25,267 bases of DNA from Stereocaulon alpinum (taxonomy: Eukaryota; Ascomycota; Lecanoromycetes; Lecanorales; Stereocaulaceae): contig JAEUBA010000207.1 of assembly GCA_018257865.1 (NCBI GenBank), forward strand, positions 1-25,267, given 5' to 3'. Positions within the stretch are counted from its first letter, which is position 1. Each line of letters begins with the position of its first letter. The position numbers and the translations under genes are program-made. The notes under the pieces were generated by a model. It was given only the letters and a program-made list of their open reading frames with translations. It was not told the origin of the DNA and did no database searches. Positions 1-10,794 of the stretch are shown piece after piece.

Positions 1-1345
1 GGGATTAGTAAGGTTAAGATAATCCTATCTAAATAATACTACTAGAGGAATATTAGAAATAATATAGTATAGTATATCGCTAATTATAGCTATACCTATA
101 TAAAGGCTTATAGGGATAAGACCCTAAGCTTTCTAAAGCCCCTAGAGATTCTAGCTTATCTATATTAATACTTAATTATAGACTTTACTAAGCTACCGCT
201 AGATAAGGCTAGCTATAACTTTACTTTTATAATTATAGACTAACTATCGAAGAAATCTCTCTTAGTATTATACTATAAAACTATTACGGCTAAAGGGATA
301 GCTAAGTTATTCCTAACTTACTAGACCTACTACTAAGGTATACCTAACTCTATTATATTAGATTAAGGGGTATAGTTCGTATTAACTTTCTAAAAGGAGT
401 ACTATTATATCCTAAGTACTAAGGTAAAGCTGACGATATCCTATAATCCGAATATTAATAGCTAAACGGAGATTATAAACTAGTATATAAAGTAGTACCT
501 CTAGCCTTTCTATATATACTACTAGGATAACTAGAGCTAGATACTACTAATTATAGATCTGGCCTAGTTAATATTACCCTATAAATCTTTAGGTATTATA
601 CCTTTCTAGCTACTAAATAGATATAAGCTATATACTTCCTAAGACCTCTATAATCCTAACCCTCCTACTACTACCTTAGAAAAGCTAAATTACGGAGACG
701 CTATATAAGTCGCCTCCTAAATAGAAAACGCTATACGATTTATATACTCCTCCTTATAGTTATAGTAGGATAAGATAAGACGAATAGCTAACTATAAGTA
801 TTATAAGGTAGATTAGGATATTAGAGATCTAGTGCTAGTAGATACTTAGAACTAGAAAATAGATTAGCCCTCCTATAAGCTCTCTAATAGCTAGTACGGT
901 CTAGTTAAGGTCTTAGAAAAGATTAGCGAAAGCTAGAAAGTAGAACTCCTATAGGACTAAATAATCTAGCTAGTATTCTACTCCTACTCCCTCTATAAGT
1001 ATCCTAATAATCCCTTACTAGGATAGTAACGCCCTAACCTAGCCCTAATATAACTTCTACTAAAGTAAGATAAGTAGGAATTAGAGGAGATACTAAGCTC
1101 TAAGCTAGTTAGCTCTACCTTAAAGTATTAGATTAAGTAGAGAGGTACTAATAAAGACTTAGAATAATATCCCTACTCTAATATAATAACAGCGCTTTAC
1201 GTATTAAGGGCCTTCTACCTACGGTACCCTAATATAAAGGGCCCTCTATAAGTACTCCCTACTTAGCTAAAGGCCTATAATAATAGAATTAATAACTATA
1301 CCTACCTTAATAATAATTGCCTAATAACTATAACTACGCAGACGC
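1..1345 (+). pseudogene. Ty3/gypsy pol remnant: integrase and chromodomain
   Basis: C-terminal part of a gypsy polyprotein, entering from outside the window. Conceptual translation gives the integrase zinc-binding end, then the core domain with the pattern IIID-x-LSKK, LD-x-GVQF and NP-NINS-x-TEI. The D-D35E triad can be placed at codons 238-240 (GAC), 361-363 (GAT) and 469-471 (GAG). There are 40 residues between the Asp residues and exactly 35 between the second Asp and the Glu. Downstream (about 1060-1230) is a chromodomain-like stretch (LEEILSSKLV, LKY, RGT, LE-YPYSN), which places it among the fungal chromoviruses. In-frame TAG/TAA codons sit where Gln, Trp or Arg is usual in the family, so it is dead. 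Integrase would join cDNA to chromatin; the chromodomain would target it. Family assignment is confident; subfamily is not. Confidence 0.92.
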
Positions 1346-1353
1346 AGTTTTTT

Positions 1354-1366
1354 AGAGGGGGGGGGG
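1354..1366 (+). other. Polypurine tract of gypsy 1
   Basis: An all-purine run ending in a long G tract lies just after the pol reading frame and just before the presumed 3' LTR. In LTR retrotransposons this is the plus-strand DNA priming site. Position and composition support the call. Confidence 0.75.
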
Positions 1367-1642
1367 TAGTATTATAATCCTAATCTAGAGGCCCTACTAC
1401 TAGTATAGAGGTAGCGTATTAGTATAGAGATAGCTTAGTATACTAGTTAATATAGTTCTTAGATAGGGACTAGCGGCGGGCTAGCCCTAAGGGTATTTAA
1501 GCTTATAAGCTTACTAGCTCTTTCCTTTCTTCTTCGTCCTATTTTCTAAATACTAAGCGTAGCCTATTAGCTAAATCCTAATATAAGGTAGTTTTCTTCA
1601 AAGCTGCCTTCTCCTGCGATCACCTCTAGGCGAGCCGTAACA
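1367..1642 (+). repeat. Probable 3' LTR of gypsy 1 (right edge uncertain)
   Basis: The sequence directly after the polypurine tract is expected to be the 3' LTR. It begins TAGTATTATAA, compatible with a RIP-altered TG start, and has a TATA-like TATTTAA at 1494-1500. Its right edge is not proven. One candidate is near 1585 and another is the CGTAACA at about 1636-1642. The stretch 1586-1645 keeps several CA and TG dinucleotides and is clearly less mutated than its surroundings, so it may belong to something else, for example LINE 1 upstream sequence. No second LTR copy is present for comparison. Confidence 0.5.
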
Positions 1643-2089
1643 GAGAAGGTAATCTTTCTTACTATAATAGAAAATCGGTAATTAGGACCCTATAGATCTC
1701 CCGAGCTATTCTAACTAATGGTTTTTAAAAGAATTAAGATACTAAGACTCTATCAACTATTAAAATATCTTTATTTTTTTATATTATATATACTTAGAAC
1801 TTTATCTATATAATATTATCTACTCGACTATATATTATAATACTTTTTATATACTTTCTAATAACGCCGGAATTATTAAAATTAATATAGTTTTAACGAA
1901 GTTTTACTCTAATTAATATTTTCTATACTAGTTCTTCCTATATAGATCTATTCCGCCTAGGGTTTATTATTTTCGATACCTATACTTCTTAGTCCTTTTT
2001 TTATTACTCTATAGATTATTTCTATATATATAGCTAATAATATCCTACTATTAGTAATATCTTAATCTAATCCTACTTATCCTATTATA
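1643..2089. other. Helitron 1 left untranslated region, no gene seen
   Basis: From 1653 this is Helitron DNA upstream of the RepHel gene. It is AT-rich with long T runs near 1770-1785, and no coding similarity was recognised. The ten bases before it (1643-1652) separate the Helitron from the gypsy 1 LTR. A promoter for RepHel would be expected here but cannot be identified. Confidence 0.5.
1653..1680 (+). other. Helitron 1 left (5') terminus
   Basis: Starts with TC after an A, the standard 5' end of a Helitron. The first 25 or so bases resemble the left end of the minus-strand short Helitron that starts at 17630: both share TCTTTCTTA, TATAATAGAA and ATCG, with a 3-base insertion here. Confidence 0.7.
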
Positions 2090-5000
2090 GATAAGCTGTA
2101 TCTTACGCGAAAGCTATAGAATTAGAAACGCCCTAACTACGTCCTTAATAAGTCTACTCCTACTGATTTATCCCTACTAACTCTACTACCTCTAAAGAGG
2201 CCTTATATAGCTCCTACTAAGCGTAGTAATACTATTAATAGTAGGATAAGAGGTAGGATATAACCTAAGGCTAGTAGAAAGACTAGGGCTACCCCTAACT
2301 AACCTCTACGCGAAAATACTATCCCTTCCCCTAAAAGCCCTTCCCTAGCGATAGCTTAACTATAGATAAGCGTATAGATAGTCCTTAGTAAGCGCGATAA
2401 TAATATAAATAGTAGTAACTAAGGTAGTATAAGAGATAGAGTAGGGAGGAAGTAGAGGGTAGCTTTAAATACTTATAATCTAAATACTATACTAAGGGAT
2501 ATAGAGCCTAAGAACTATTTAGGTTAGCTTTTTTAATATCTATCCTATAACTCCTACCTTTATAGCTATTTAGCGATATAGCGTAATAGTACCCCTATTA
2601 ATTTAAGGTTATAGGTAGTAATCTTATAAAGAGTCCCTCTACTAGCTCCTACTTTAGAAGATATTACTAAGTTAGCGCCTACTAAGTTTATAGATATTAA
2701 CTTAATTACTCCCCTACCTAAACTAGTATACTCTAAGCGCACTCTATACTACTATACCTACTAAGAACGAATTATAGAAGACTATAGCCTAAACTACCCT
2801 AGTCGCCAGCGTAGCTTATATTAGTTAAGGAATAGGGCTATATTTTAGTTATATAGGGACCTAGCTACAGCTAAAGACGTAAAGCTTTTTATAATTAATA
2901 AAGGTTTCTATAATACGTCTAATACCTACCCCTACTATACTACTTAGTCTTAGCCTATAGAACGTAGGCCTGATAATTAGTAGCTATACTATAATAATAG
3001 GAAGAATAATTAGCTACCGCCTAATTAATTATATAAGCCGGAAGAGGTCGATCTATTACCTAATAGACCGGAAAAGGACCGTAAGCTTATAGCGCGTAAA
3101 ATAAATAACTTACTCTATAAAATTAAAGACGTCCTAGTAGATAGGTACCCTATATACTATAGGACTACTTATAGTAAAGAGTTTATTTAAAATATTATTA
3201 GCTATAATAATAGCCTCTCCTTTACTAGTAAGGTAGCTAATAATATTAACTTTAATATAGGCCGTACTATATTCCGAATCTAGGGGTTAGTCTACTATTA
3301 TATAAGGCCTCTTATACTAGATAATAGCGAATAGGCGAAGTTTACTTAAATCTATACCCTAAATAGTATATAGGAGTAACTGGATACTTAGTAGTACTAT
3401 TTAGGGGGTATAGATCTAGCTACCCTTACTTAGCTATAGCGTATCCTACGTACTATTAATCTATATACTTAAGGTTTTAAGACTTACTTCGATTGTATAA
3501 AGGAGGATAAGGAAAGATATCTAATTAAGATAATAAGTATACGTATTTAGCAGCTTAATCTAAAATATTAAAATAGGGGTATATATAATCGCCCTATATC
3601 TACTAAGGTCGCCCGTATTATAATTATACCTACTAATAGAAAAAAGGGTCGTATTAAACGTAATATCTATATAGAAACTAAAGAGGGGGGTCTTATAATA
3701 ATCCTAAAGTAGTATCCTTCTTATATAGCTCTACAGTATATCTTACTATTCCTATTTAGCGAGTAGTCGTAGTATAATCGTATCCTATTAGCCGGTTAAC
3801 AGCTTCCTAGCGATTATCTACTATATATATTATAGCGTAATTATACCGCTAGTATACTATCTCGCTATAACTTCCAGTTTTCCGAGGATCTAGAGTAAGA
3901 AGATAGTAGTAACGACTTAGAGTAAGAAAATAACCTTAATACTAACGGCGATAATATACCTTAGGGGTATAGAGGATCTATATAATTAATAAGATATTAG
4001 TTTTATATAAAGTAGATATAGGTAAGTATCTTTTATTACCCTAAGTTAGATTATAATATTTCTAGGTTAGAATATCTTCCTTCTAAATCTAACTATACTA
4101 TAGATCCGTTTACCTTACTTTAGTTATATACTAGATAGGGGGCGTCTTTTTAGTTATTAAGTTACTAATATCTAAGCTTTAATTAAGATAAACGATCTAA
4201 ATTAGTATAGGCGAAATTAGTAAATTATCTAAGCTAACTACTACTTAGGGCTTATAGATAGGCTTAGTACTAACCTTAGTATCTCTCTTAAGAATTTTAG
4301 GTCTAAAGTAACTATACTACCGACTATAATACTAGGAAGCCTATAATATATAAAGGCGAAGATATAAGACGTAATAATAATTATTCGGAAAAGGAGTAAA
4401 CCTAAGTACTTTATTACCTTTATATATAATCCTAAGTAGCCTAATATTCAAAATCTACTAAAGCCTAGCTAGATATAAGAGTACCGTTATAATCTAACGG
4501 CCCGTATATTTAAGTAGAAGCTTAATAAGCTTATATACGACCTCCTTAAGCTCTATATACTTAGTATTAATATTACTTATTACTTTATAATTAAGTTTTA
4601 AAAGCGAGGACTGCTATATACCTATATTTTATTAATTATATAGGAAGAGGATCGGATTTATACTATTAAAGATATCGATAGCGTCGTCTAAGTATTTATA
4701 CCTAATAAAGGAGCTAATAAGAAGCTCTATAAGTTAGTTCTATAGTATATAGTCTATAATCGCTATACTAGTAACCCTAATAATATATACTATAGTAAAG
4801 AGAAGAATTATTATAGTAAGAGCTTCTCTAAGGATTTTTATAACTAGACTAAGTTCGCCCCTAATAGGAGCTACCCTTAGTATAAACATCTATTTATAGA
4901 GCCTCTCGAAAATATAAATATTAATAATAGATAGGTTATTCCGTATAATCCCTATCTATTAAAGAAATATAGTAGCTATATTAATATTAAGATTTATAGC

Positions 5001-7597
5001 TCTATTAAGTTAGTTTTCTATCTATATAAATACGTCTATAAGGGCCTAGATTAGGCTAATATTACCCTAACTTAACGTAATAAGTACTATAATAATAACC
5101 CTACTCCTTTAGGGCAGCCTAGGTAATAAGGTAAGGAGGTAGATAAGATTACTAAGTACTATTCAGCTCGTTAAATTAGCTCCGTAGAGGCCGTATAGAA
5201 GCTATTATTATTTAGTATAGGTATAATAAAGCCTTATATAGAGCGCTTATAGATCTATCTACTAGATTAATAACGTATCCTATTTAATCTAAGCGAAGAT
5301 AAGGCTGTAAATAATACTGCTAAGTAGAAGCTTATAGATAATAAAAAGCTACGCAGAACTACCTTAACTAAGTACTTTAAGATAAATTAGATTACTAAGG
5401 AAGCCCTTAATTAAGGCTAGCTACTACCTTTTAGGAAGAAGAACGGTAGGTGGCTTATAGTTAAAAAGAACCCGCTAGATTACCTATATACTAACTTTCT
5501 AAAGTATTTTACTTAGATTAAGTAATCTAAGCGGTGGAAGGTTTATAAAAAAGGCGAAGCCCTTAAGCGTATATATTTTATTAGCCTTAAGAGTAAGGAT
5601 TTATATTATCTATAACTACTCCTATATTATTATAAGGGTACTACGTCTTTTAACGACCTACGTACGATTAACGGCTATATAATAGAATAGAAAGAAGCCT
5701 ATATAGAGCTTAGGCTAACTAAAAATAATAAGTATACTAATAAGATCCTAAATAAGGGTAAGGACTTTTAGGGGGGTTACGGACTATAGAGCCTATTCGT
5801 TATAATATTACTTAAGCTCTAACTAACAGACGCTCTAGTATTATAGGATAAATATAAAGAGTATATATTATCTAATTATATATATATCTTATAACGGGAA
5901 TTTTAGACGCTTTAGATACCGGCTAGTAAAGAGACTATATATACTAAGCAGTATATACTCTACCTTATTAATAGTTAGTTAGAATATACCTCTACTCTAA
6001 AGCGTACGGAGGATTTAGCTTAATATAATCTACTAATTCCTACTATTAACTTTAATAATATAAGCGATATTCCTAATTAGCTTTTATACGAAGAGATGTC
6101 TTATAATATTAGCCCTAAGGATATCGAGTTCTTATAGAGTAAGCTTAATCCTAATTAAAGCTACGCCGTTAACCGGATTATAGACGCTATTAATATAAAT
6201 ACGGATAATAAGTATAAAGCCCTTAGTACCCTATTCTTTTATAACAGCGCTAGGGGTACTAGTAAGACCTTTGTTAAGAATATTATAATAAAGAAAGTAC
6301 GCCTTAAATAAAAAGTAGCTTTAGCTGTAGTATCCTTAGGTATAGTAGTAATACTCCTTTAAGGTAGCCGTACTACCTACTTCTAATTTAAGATACTACT
6401 AGATTCGGACGCTACTTCTTCGTATAGGATTAAGAAAGGGACGAACCTTATAAAGCTTATAAAGCGAGCTTAGGTAATCTTTTAGGATAAGTCGCCTATA
6501 TAGAGTAGGTATAATATAGAGGCTGTAAGCTAAAGCCTTTAAGATATCTATAGTAATAAGGGGGCGTAGTTTAGGGGTAAGGTTATCTACTTCTACGGTA
6601 ATTTTTAATAAACCCTACTAGTAGTAGCTAGTAGATTTAGTAGTTAGGTTATTAATACCTATATATAATAGGCTGAGTTCTAGTAGGATACTATATAATT
6701 AGACCTAACTATTAACGAATAACTTAATAATCCTAATCTTACTAATTCTATACGTACCGATATAAGGGCTTTTACTATTAATCTTCTTAAGATTAGGAAC
6801 GGGTCTAGTATTTAGAAGAGCTCTACTACTAAGGAAGACGTAGTATCTTAGGCTTATAGCTACGTTCCTAAAAACGCTATTAATAAGTTAATTAATAAGG
6901 TATACCTAAACCTATATCGCCTAGGTATAGTAGATAGAGAGTATCTATCTTAAAGAGCTATTCTTACTATTACGAATAAGGACGTTACTAAGATTAATAG
7001 TAAGCTTATAACGCAGATACCTAGCGAGCTTACTATATACTAAAGCGTTAATTAGGCTATTTCTAAAGAAGATAAGGACCTCTTTCTAACTAAATATTTT
7101 AATATATTTTATAAGGCCTCGCTACCGCCCTATAAGCTCTGTATTAAACTAGGTGTTTTAGTTATATTACTTAGAAACCTAGATCCGCTACGGCTTTATA
7201 ACGGGACTTAGCTCCGGGTTATATAGTATAGTAAGTATATCTTTAAAGGTGAGATTATAGGCGGTACGTATAATAGCGAAAAGGTAATACTCTTTAAGAT
7301 ACTATTATAGTCTAAGGAAAATAATAAGAGGATCCCTACGCCCTTTATATATAAGTAATATCCAGTCCGCCCGGTATTTATAATAATAATAAATAAGTCC
7401 TAGGGGTAATCTATAAAGTTCGTAGGTATTAACCTATAGTCACGGCCGGCTTTTAGTTATAGTTAGCTCTATATATCGCTTTTATAGGTTACGAAGCAGG
7501 CGAATCTGTATATTATTAGGCCGGATAGTTATAAATATACGAATAACCAATTAATAAAGAATATAGTATATACTTAGGTACTATTACCTAATTAATA
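2090..7597 (+). pseudogene. Helitron 1 Rep-helicase (RepHel), RIP-inactivated
   Basis: Replication initiator plus Pif1-type helicase driving rolling-circle transposition. Basic N-terminal region about 2090-2800; Helitron_like_N domain about 3200-3900 (FTS, VNFNI, FRI-x-G-VYY pattern); HUH Rep domain about 4370-5100; helicase about 6080-7560. The HUH histidines are now Tyr at 4617-4619 and 4623-4625 (Y-T-Y). The two-tyrosine region reads YLYKYVYKG near 5016-5050. Walker A reads NSARGTSKT (6243-6269), with the Gly before Lys changed to Ser. Walker B DE is DK (6486-6491). The late motif TINKSQGQ (about 7388) is intact. In-frame stops are overwhelmingly TAA/TAG. The N-terminal and Rep parts lie in different frames, so at least one indel is also present. 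The exact start is unknown because upstream ATGs are gone. Confidence 0.92.
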
Positions 7598-7612
7598 GCC
7601 TTAGTAAAAATA

Positions 7613-7645
7613 GTAAAAATCTGGATTTTTACAGATATTCTCTAG
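7613..7645 (+). other. Helitron 1 3' hairpin and CTAG end
   Basis: A perfect 9-bp stem (7613-7621 with 7624-7632) and a 2-base loop, then 9 bases and CTAG at 7642-7645, followed by T. This matches the known Helitron right-end architecture of a short hairpin just before CTRR. It contains almost no RIP target and has survived intact. Confidence 0.93.
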
Positions 7646-10565
7646 TTATATAATAGAATAGGGGCTTAAAGAGTACTATTAACCTTATATTCCTAACTAA
7701 AGGCGCGTATAATATAATAGTAAAGTGCGGGGTAAGGAATAACCTTAATATAGGATTAGACTATATACTAATTATTATAGAGCTAGAATAAATATAGAGC
7801 GAACGCCTAGTACGCTAGAAGAGGGCCTAAAAAAGGATAGAGGCGAAGGTAACTAAGGAGGAAATCTAGAAATATATAAAGATCTTAAATAAAGTAATAA
7901 GCTAGTACCTAGTAGACTCTAAAGATATAATTAACTAGTATATTAATAGGCTTATAGCTATACTATAAGAGGTAATAGAAGATACTATCTTATATAAGGA
8001 ACCGTACGTAGGGGCTAAGCTATATTAGAATAAGATATATATAAGGGTAACTAAAGTATTATAGGTAGCGCTTAAGGCCTACTACTATAATAGGAATATA
8101 GAAACTAAGGAAGCCCTCTATTAGGCTAAAAGGGAAAAGGTTACTACCCTATAGAAGGCTAGGATAATAGCTTTTAGAGAGGGAGTCTATAAGGTATTAC
8201 TAAGACTAGGAGGAGTATAGTAACTCGCTAAGTAGGAAAGGGAAAGGAGTATACGCCTTAAAGAGCTACTATAATTCCCAGCTATTAAAGACGGAAACGG
8301 GAATAAAGTAATAGACTTTAAGGGGAAGGTAGAGGCCCTAAGGAGGGTCCTCTTCCTACCTCTACCCCTAGTAGACCTAATAGATATAGAGGGGGCCGAC
8401 TACTTAGAACTTATAGTAATAGATAGTAAGATTACCTTAAAGAAGGTAAAGGATATAATCTAATACCTAGCGGTAGATAAGACCTTAAGGATCTTAAAGA
8501 TCCTAAATAAGTTCTTAAGAGTAGTATATATAGAGATAATAGAAATATTTAGAAGGATATTTTAAGCGTACTTAGATTATAGATACTACCTAAAGAAGTT
8601 CTAGGAGGCGAATATAATAATACTAAAGAAACTAAAAAAGACTAACTATTTAGAGCCTAAGGCGTACTAGCCTATTATATTACTAGATATACTTAGGAAA
8701 GTATTAGAGATAGTAATAGTAAAATATCTTAGCGGAATAGCTAAAAGGAATTACCTACTCTTAGAATACTAGATAGGGGGTAGAAAGAGATACTTAGTAG
8801 AAACGGCCTTAGAGACTATTATAGATTTAGTCTATATAATATAGAACTAAGGTAAAGATAACGTAGTAAGCCTACTATTACTAGATATAGTAGGGGTATT
8901 TAATAATATATCCTATAAAAGGCTACTCTATAACCTAAAGATAAAAGGAATCCCTAAGGGAATTATTTAGTAGACTATAAGCTTCCTTAAAGATAGAGCG
9001 ATATTAATTACTCTAAGAGGTAAAACCAGCCTAGTAGAGGCGATAGAGATAGGGATTCTATAAGGATTACCTATATTACTAATTCTATTTCTCTTCTTTA
9101 ATATACTACTAATTAAAGTATACTTAAAAGTAAAAATCCTAGTATAAGTAGGAGGATTCGTAGATAACGTATACCTACTAGTATATAGTAAGATAATAGA
9201 AACGAACTATAGGTAGCTAGAATAGACCTATAAGCTCTACTAAATATAGGCGAAAATATACGGGGCGATATTCGCGCTTTAGAAGTATAAACTAGTATAT
9301 CTATCGTACGCCCCTAAAAGGTTTAATATAAAGGAGATAGTATAATTTAGTAATATAGAGGTTAAGCTAGAAGCGAGTATTAGGGTCTTAGGGCTATATA
9401 TTAATACTAAACTCCGCTAGGGCCTATATATAGCGTAGGTAAAGGTAAAGGCTACTACTTAAGCCTAGGCGATTAAGTACCTAGTAGGGTTAACTTAGGG
9501 AGCTATATTTAAGAAGTATAGAAAGGTATATAGTATAGCGATAAGGCCTATACTTATATTCGCTACTCTAATATAGTATACCCCTACTAGGGGGTAGGGA
9601 GCTATAGAAAAGTATATTAAGACGCTTATAATAATATAGAATAACTACCTATAGATAGTACTTAGAGTATATAAGGTAATACTAGTCTAAGTCTTAGAAG
9701 CGGAAGTAGTTATTATACCTATCTAAACCTATCTAGATACCTTAGTTATAAGATACTAAGTACTAAGGGGAGTATACCCCTTAATAATTAAAGGTAACCG
9801 CTTAATCTATAGGAGACTATAGGGAAGGAGAGGAAGGGCGCGCCTAATATACCTAACCCTATTACTAAAAAAGGAAGAATAGGCCCTATAGGAGCTTAAG
9901 GTAAAGGATTAGGATTAAGTAGTAATAGTAATAAGGAGGAAGGTATATTAGTATAACCTAAAGACGGATATTAAGGAGTATTAAGACGTAGGCGTCTTAG
10001 CTAAAAAGATATAAGGTTAAGTAATAATAAAGTAGATTAAGCAGTAGGAGGTATATAAGGATACTATCCCTAAGTACTCTTATATACCTATATAGAATAA
10101 ACTATTATTTAGAGAAAGGTATAACTACTACCTAAAGCTTAGGAAGGTAGAAAGCTTAATAGTAGTCTAACTCTAAAATAGGAAGAATAGGTTTAACTAC
10201 TTCCTTTATAAGGCGAGAGTATTAGGGGTCTGTAGTACCTACTATAGTTATAGATAAAGGAATTAAGATATAAAGTATATTCTCCTATACTACCTAAAGC
10301 TTAGCGATACTTAAAAGGAGCTTATTAAAAAGGTAGAGACTTATAATATTAGGATTATACTAGTTAAGGTTACTAGTATAAAAGTAGTTATAAGATAGCT
10401 AGTTAGGTTAGAATTCCTAATATAGTATTAACTTATTAAGGAATAGCTCTCCTAGTCTAAACTCCTTATTAAAGTAGAACCGGTAATAAAAACCCTAAAG
10501 ATAAAGAAGTCTAAGTATAAGTAGAAGCTAAAGGCGGCGGAGCTACTAAAGTATTATAGAGCCTA
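7646..10565 (+). pseudogene. LINE 1 (non-LTR retrotransposon) ORF2: endonuclease end, reverse transcriptase, C-terminal region
   Basis: Target-primed retrotransposon polyprotein. It begins in the C-terminal part of an AP-type endonuclease: STINLIFLT at about 7672-7698, then CGVRNNLN and LDY where SDH is expected. RT lies at about 8640-9400: LLDTLGK, RRN-YLLLEY-x-IGGRK, motif A LLDIVGVFNN (first Asp kept at 8884-8886), the GLP and FFN motifs, and the catalytic box FVDN at 9157-9168, where the second Asp of FVDD is Asn (TG to TA). Further on come VYSIAIRPIL and a long C-terminal region with a degraded Cys/His cluster near 10190-10300. Stops are TAG/TAA. The organisation fits fungal I/Tad-type LINEs; the clade is not certain. 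The reading frame runs up to the Helitron array at 10565 and resumes at 17631. Confidence 0.9.
10554..10565. repeat. 12-bp direct repeat flanking the Helitron array, left copy
   Basis: TTATAGAGCCTA immediately left of the array; the identical sequence lies immediately right of it at 17631-17642. The uninterrupted LINE 2 copy has a single corresponding site with two transition differences (TTATAAGGCTTA on the LINE sense strand). This looks like a target-site duplication, which Helitrons do not normally make. Confidence 0.8.
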
Positions 10566-10598
10566 CAAGTTAGTGCCCGTAATCTTTATAGAAGATTA
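10566..10598 (-). other. Helitron 2 3' hairpin and end
   Basis: On the minus strand the stem TAATCTT/AAGATTA (5-base loop) is followed by CGGGCACTAACTTG and the junction with LINE 1. The same stem occurs in the short Helitron at 17123-17141. There the loop reads CACAG on the plus strand versus TATAG here, which is exactly the change RIP would make. Confidence 0.82.
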
Positions 10599-10794
10599 AT
10601 AATTAAACGGGCTATATCTCGCTTATTTAATACTCGATTTATAAAATTTACTAAGTAGATTTAAAAAGTTTTCTATTTATAGTCTAAGCGGGCTTCTAAT
10701 TCTAAGTAATAGTTATATTAGACCTCTATACTAAGTAAAATCTAACCCCTGAGCAACTCCTACTAGCTGTAACCGTCCTACGAGTACTAGACCT

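Larger units (their letters stand above)
1653..7645 (+). mobile_element. Helitron 1, nearly complete autonomous rolling-circle transposon
   Basis: About 6.0 kb. The left end is A|TCTTTCTTA at 1652/1653 and the right end is CTAG|T at 7642-7645/7646, as expected for canonical Helitrons inserted between A and T. A perfect 9-bp hairpin precedes the CTAG. The interior encodes a degraded Helitron Rep-helicase on the same strand. The left end was placed by similarity to the Helitron 2 left end: TCTTTCTTA, then TATAATAGAA and ATCG in both. Flanking DNA on the right is the endonuclease region of LINE 1. On the left there are about 10 bases and then the gypsy 1 LTR region. Heavily affected by RIP, so not functional. 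The right end is secure; the left end is good but comparative. Confidence 0.88.
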
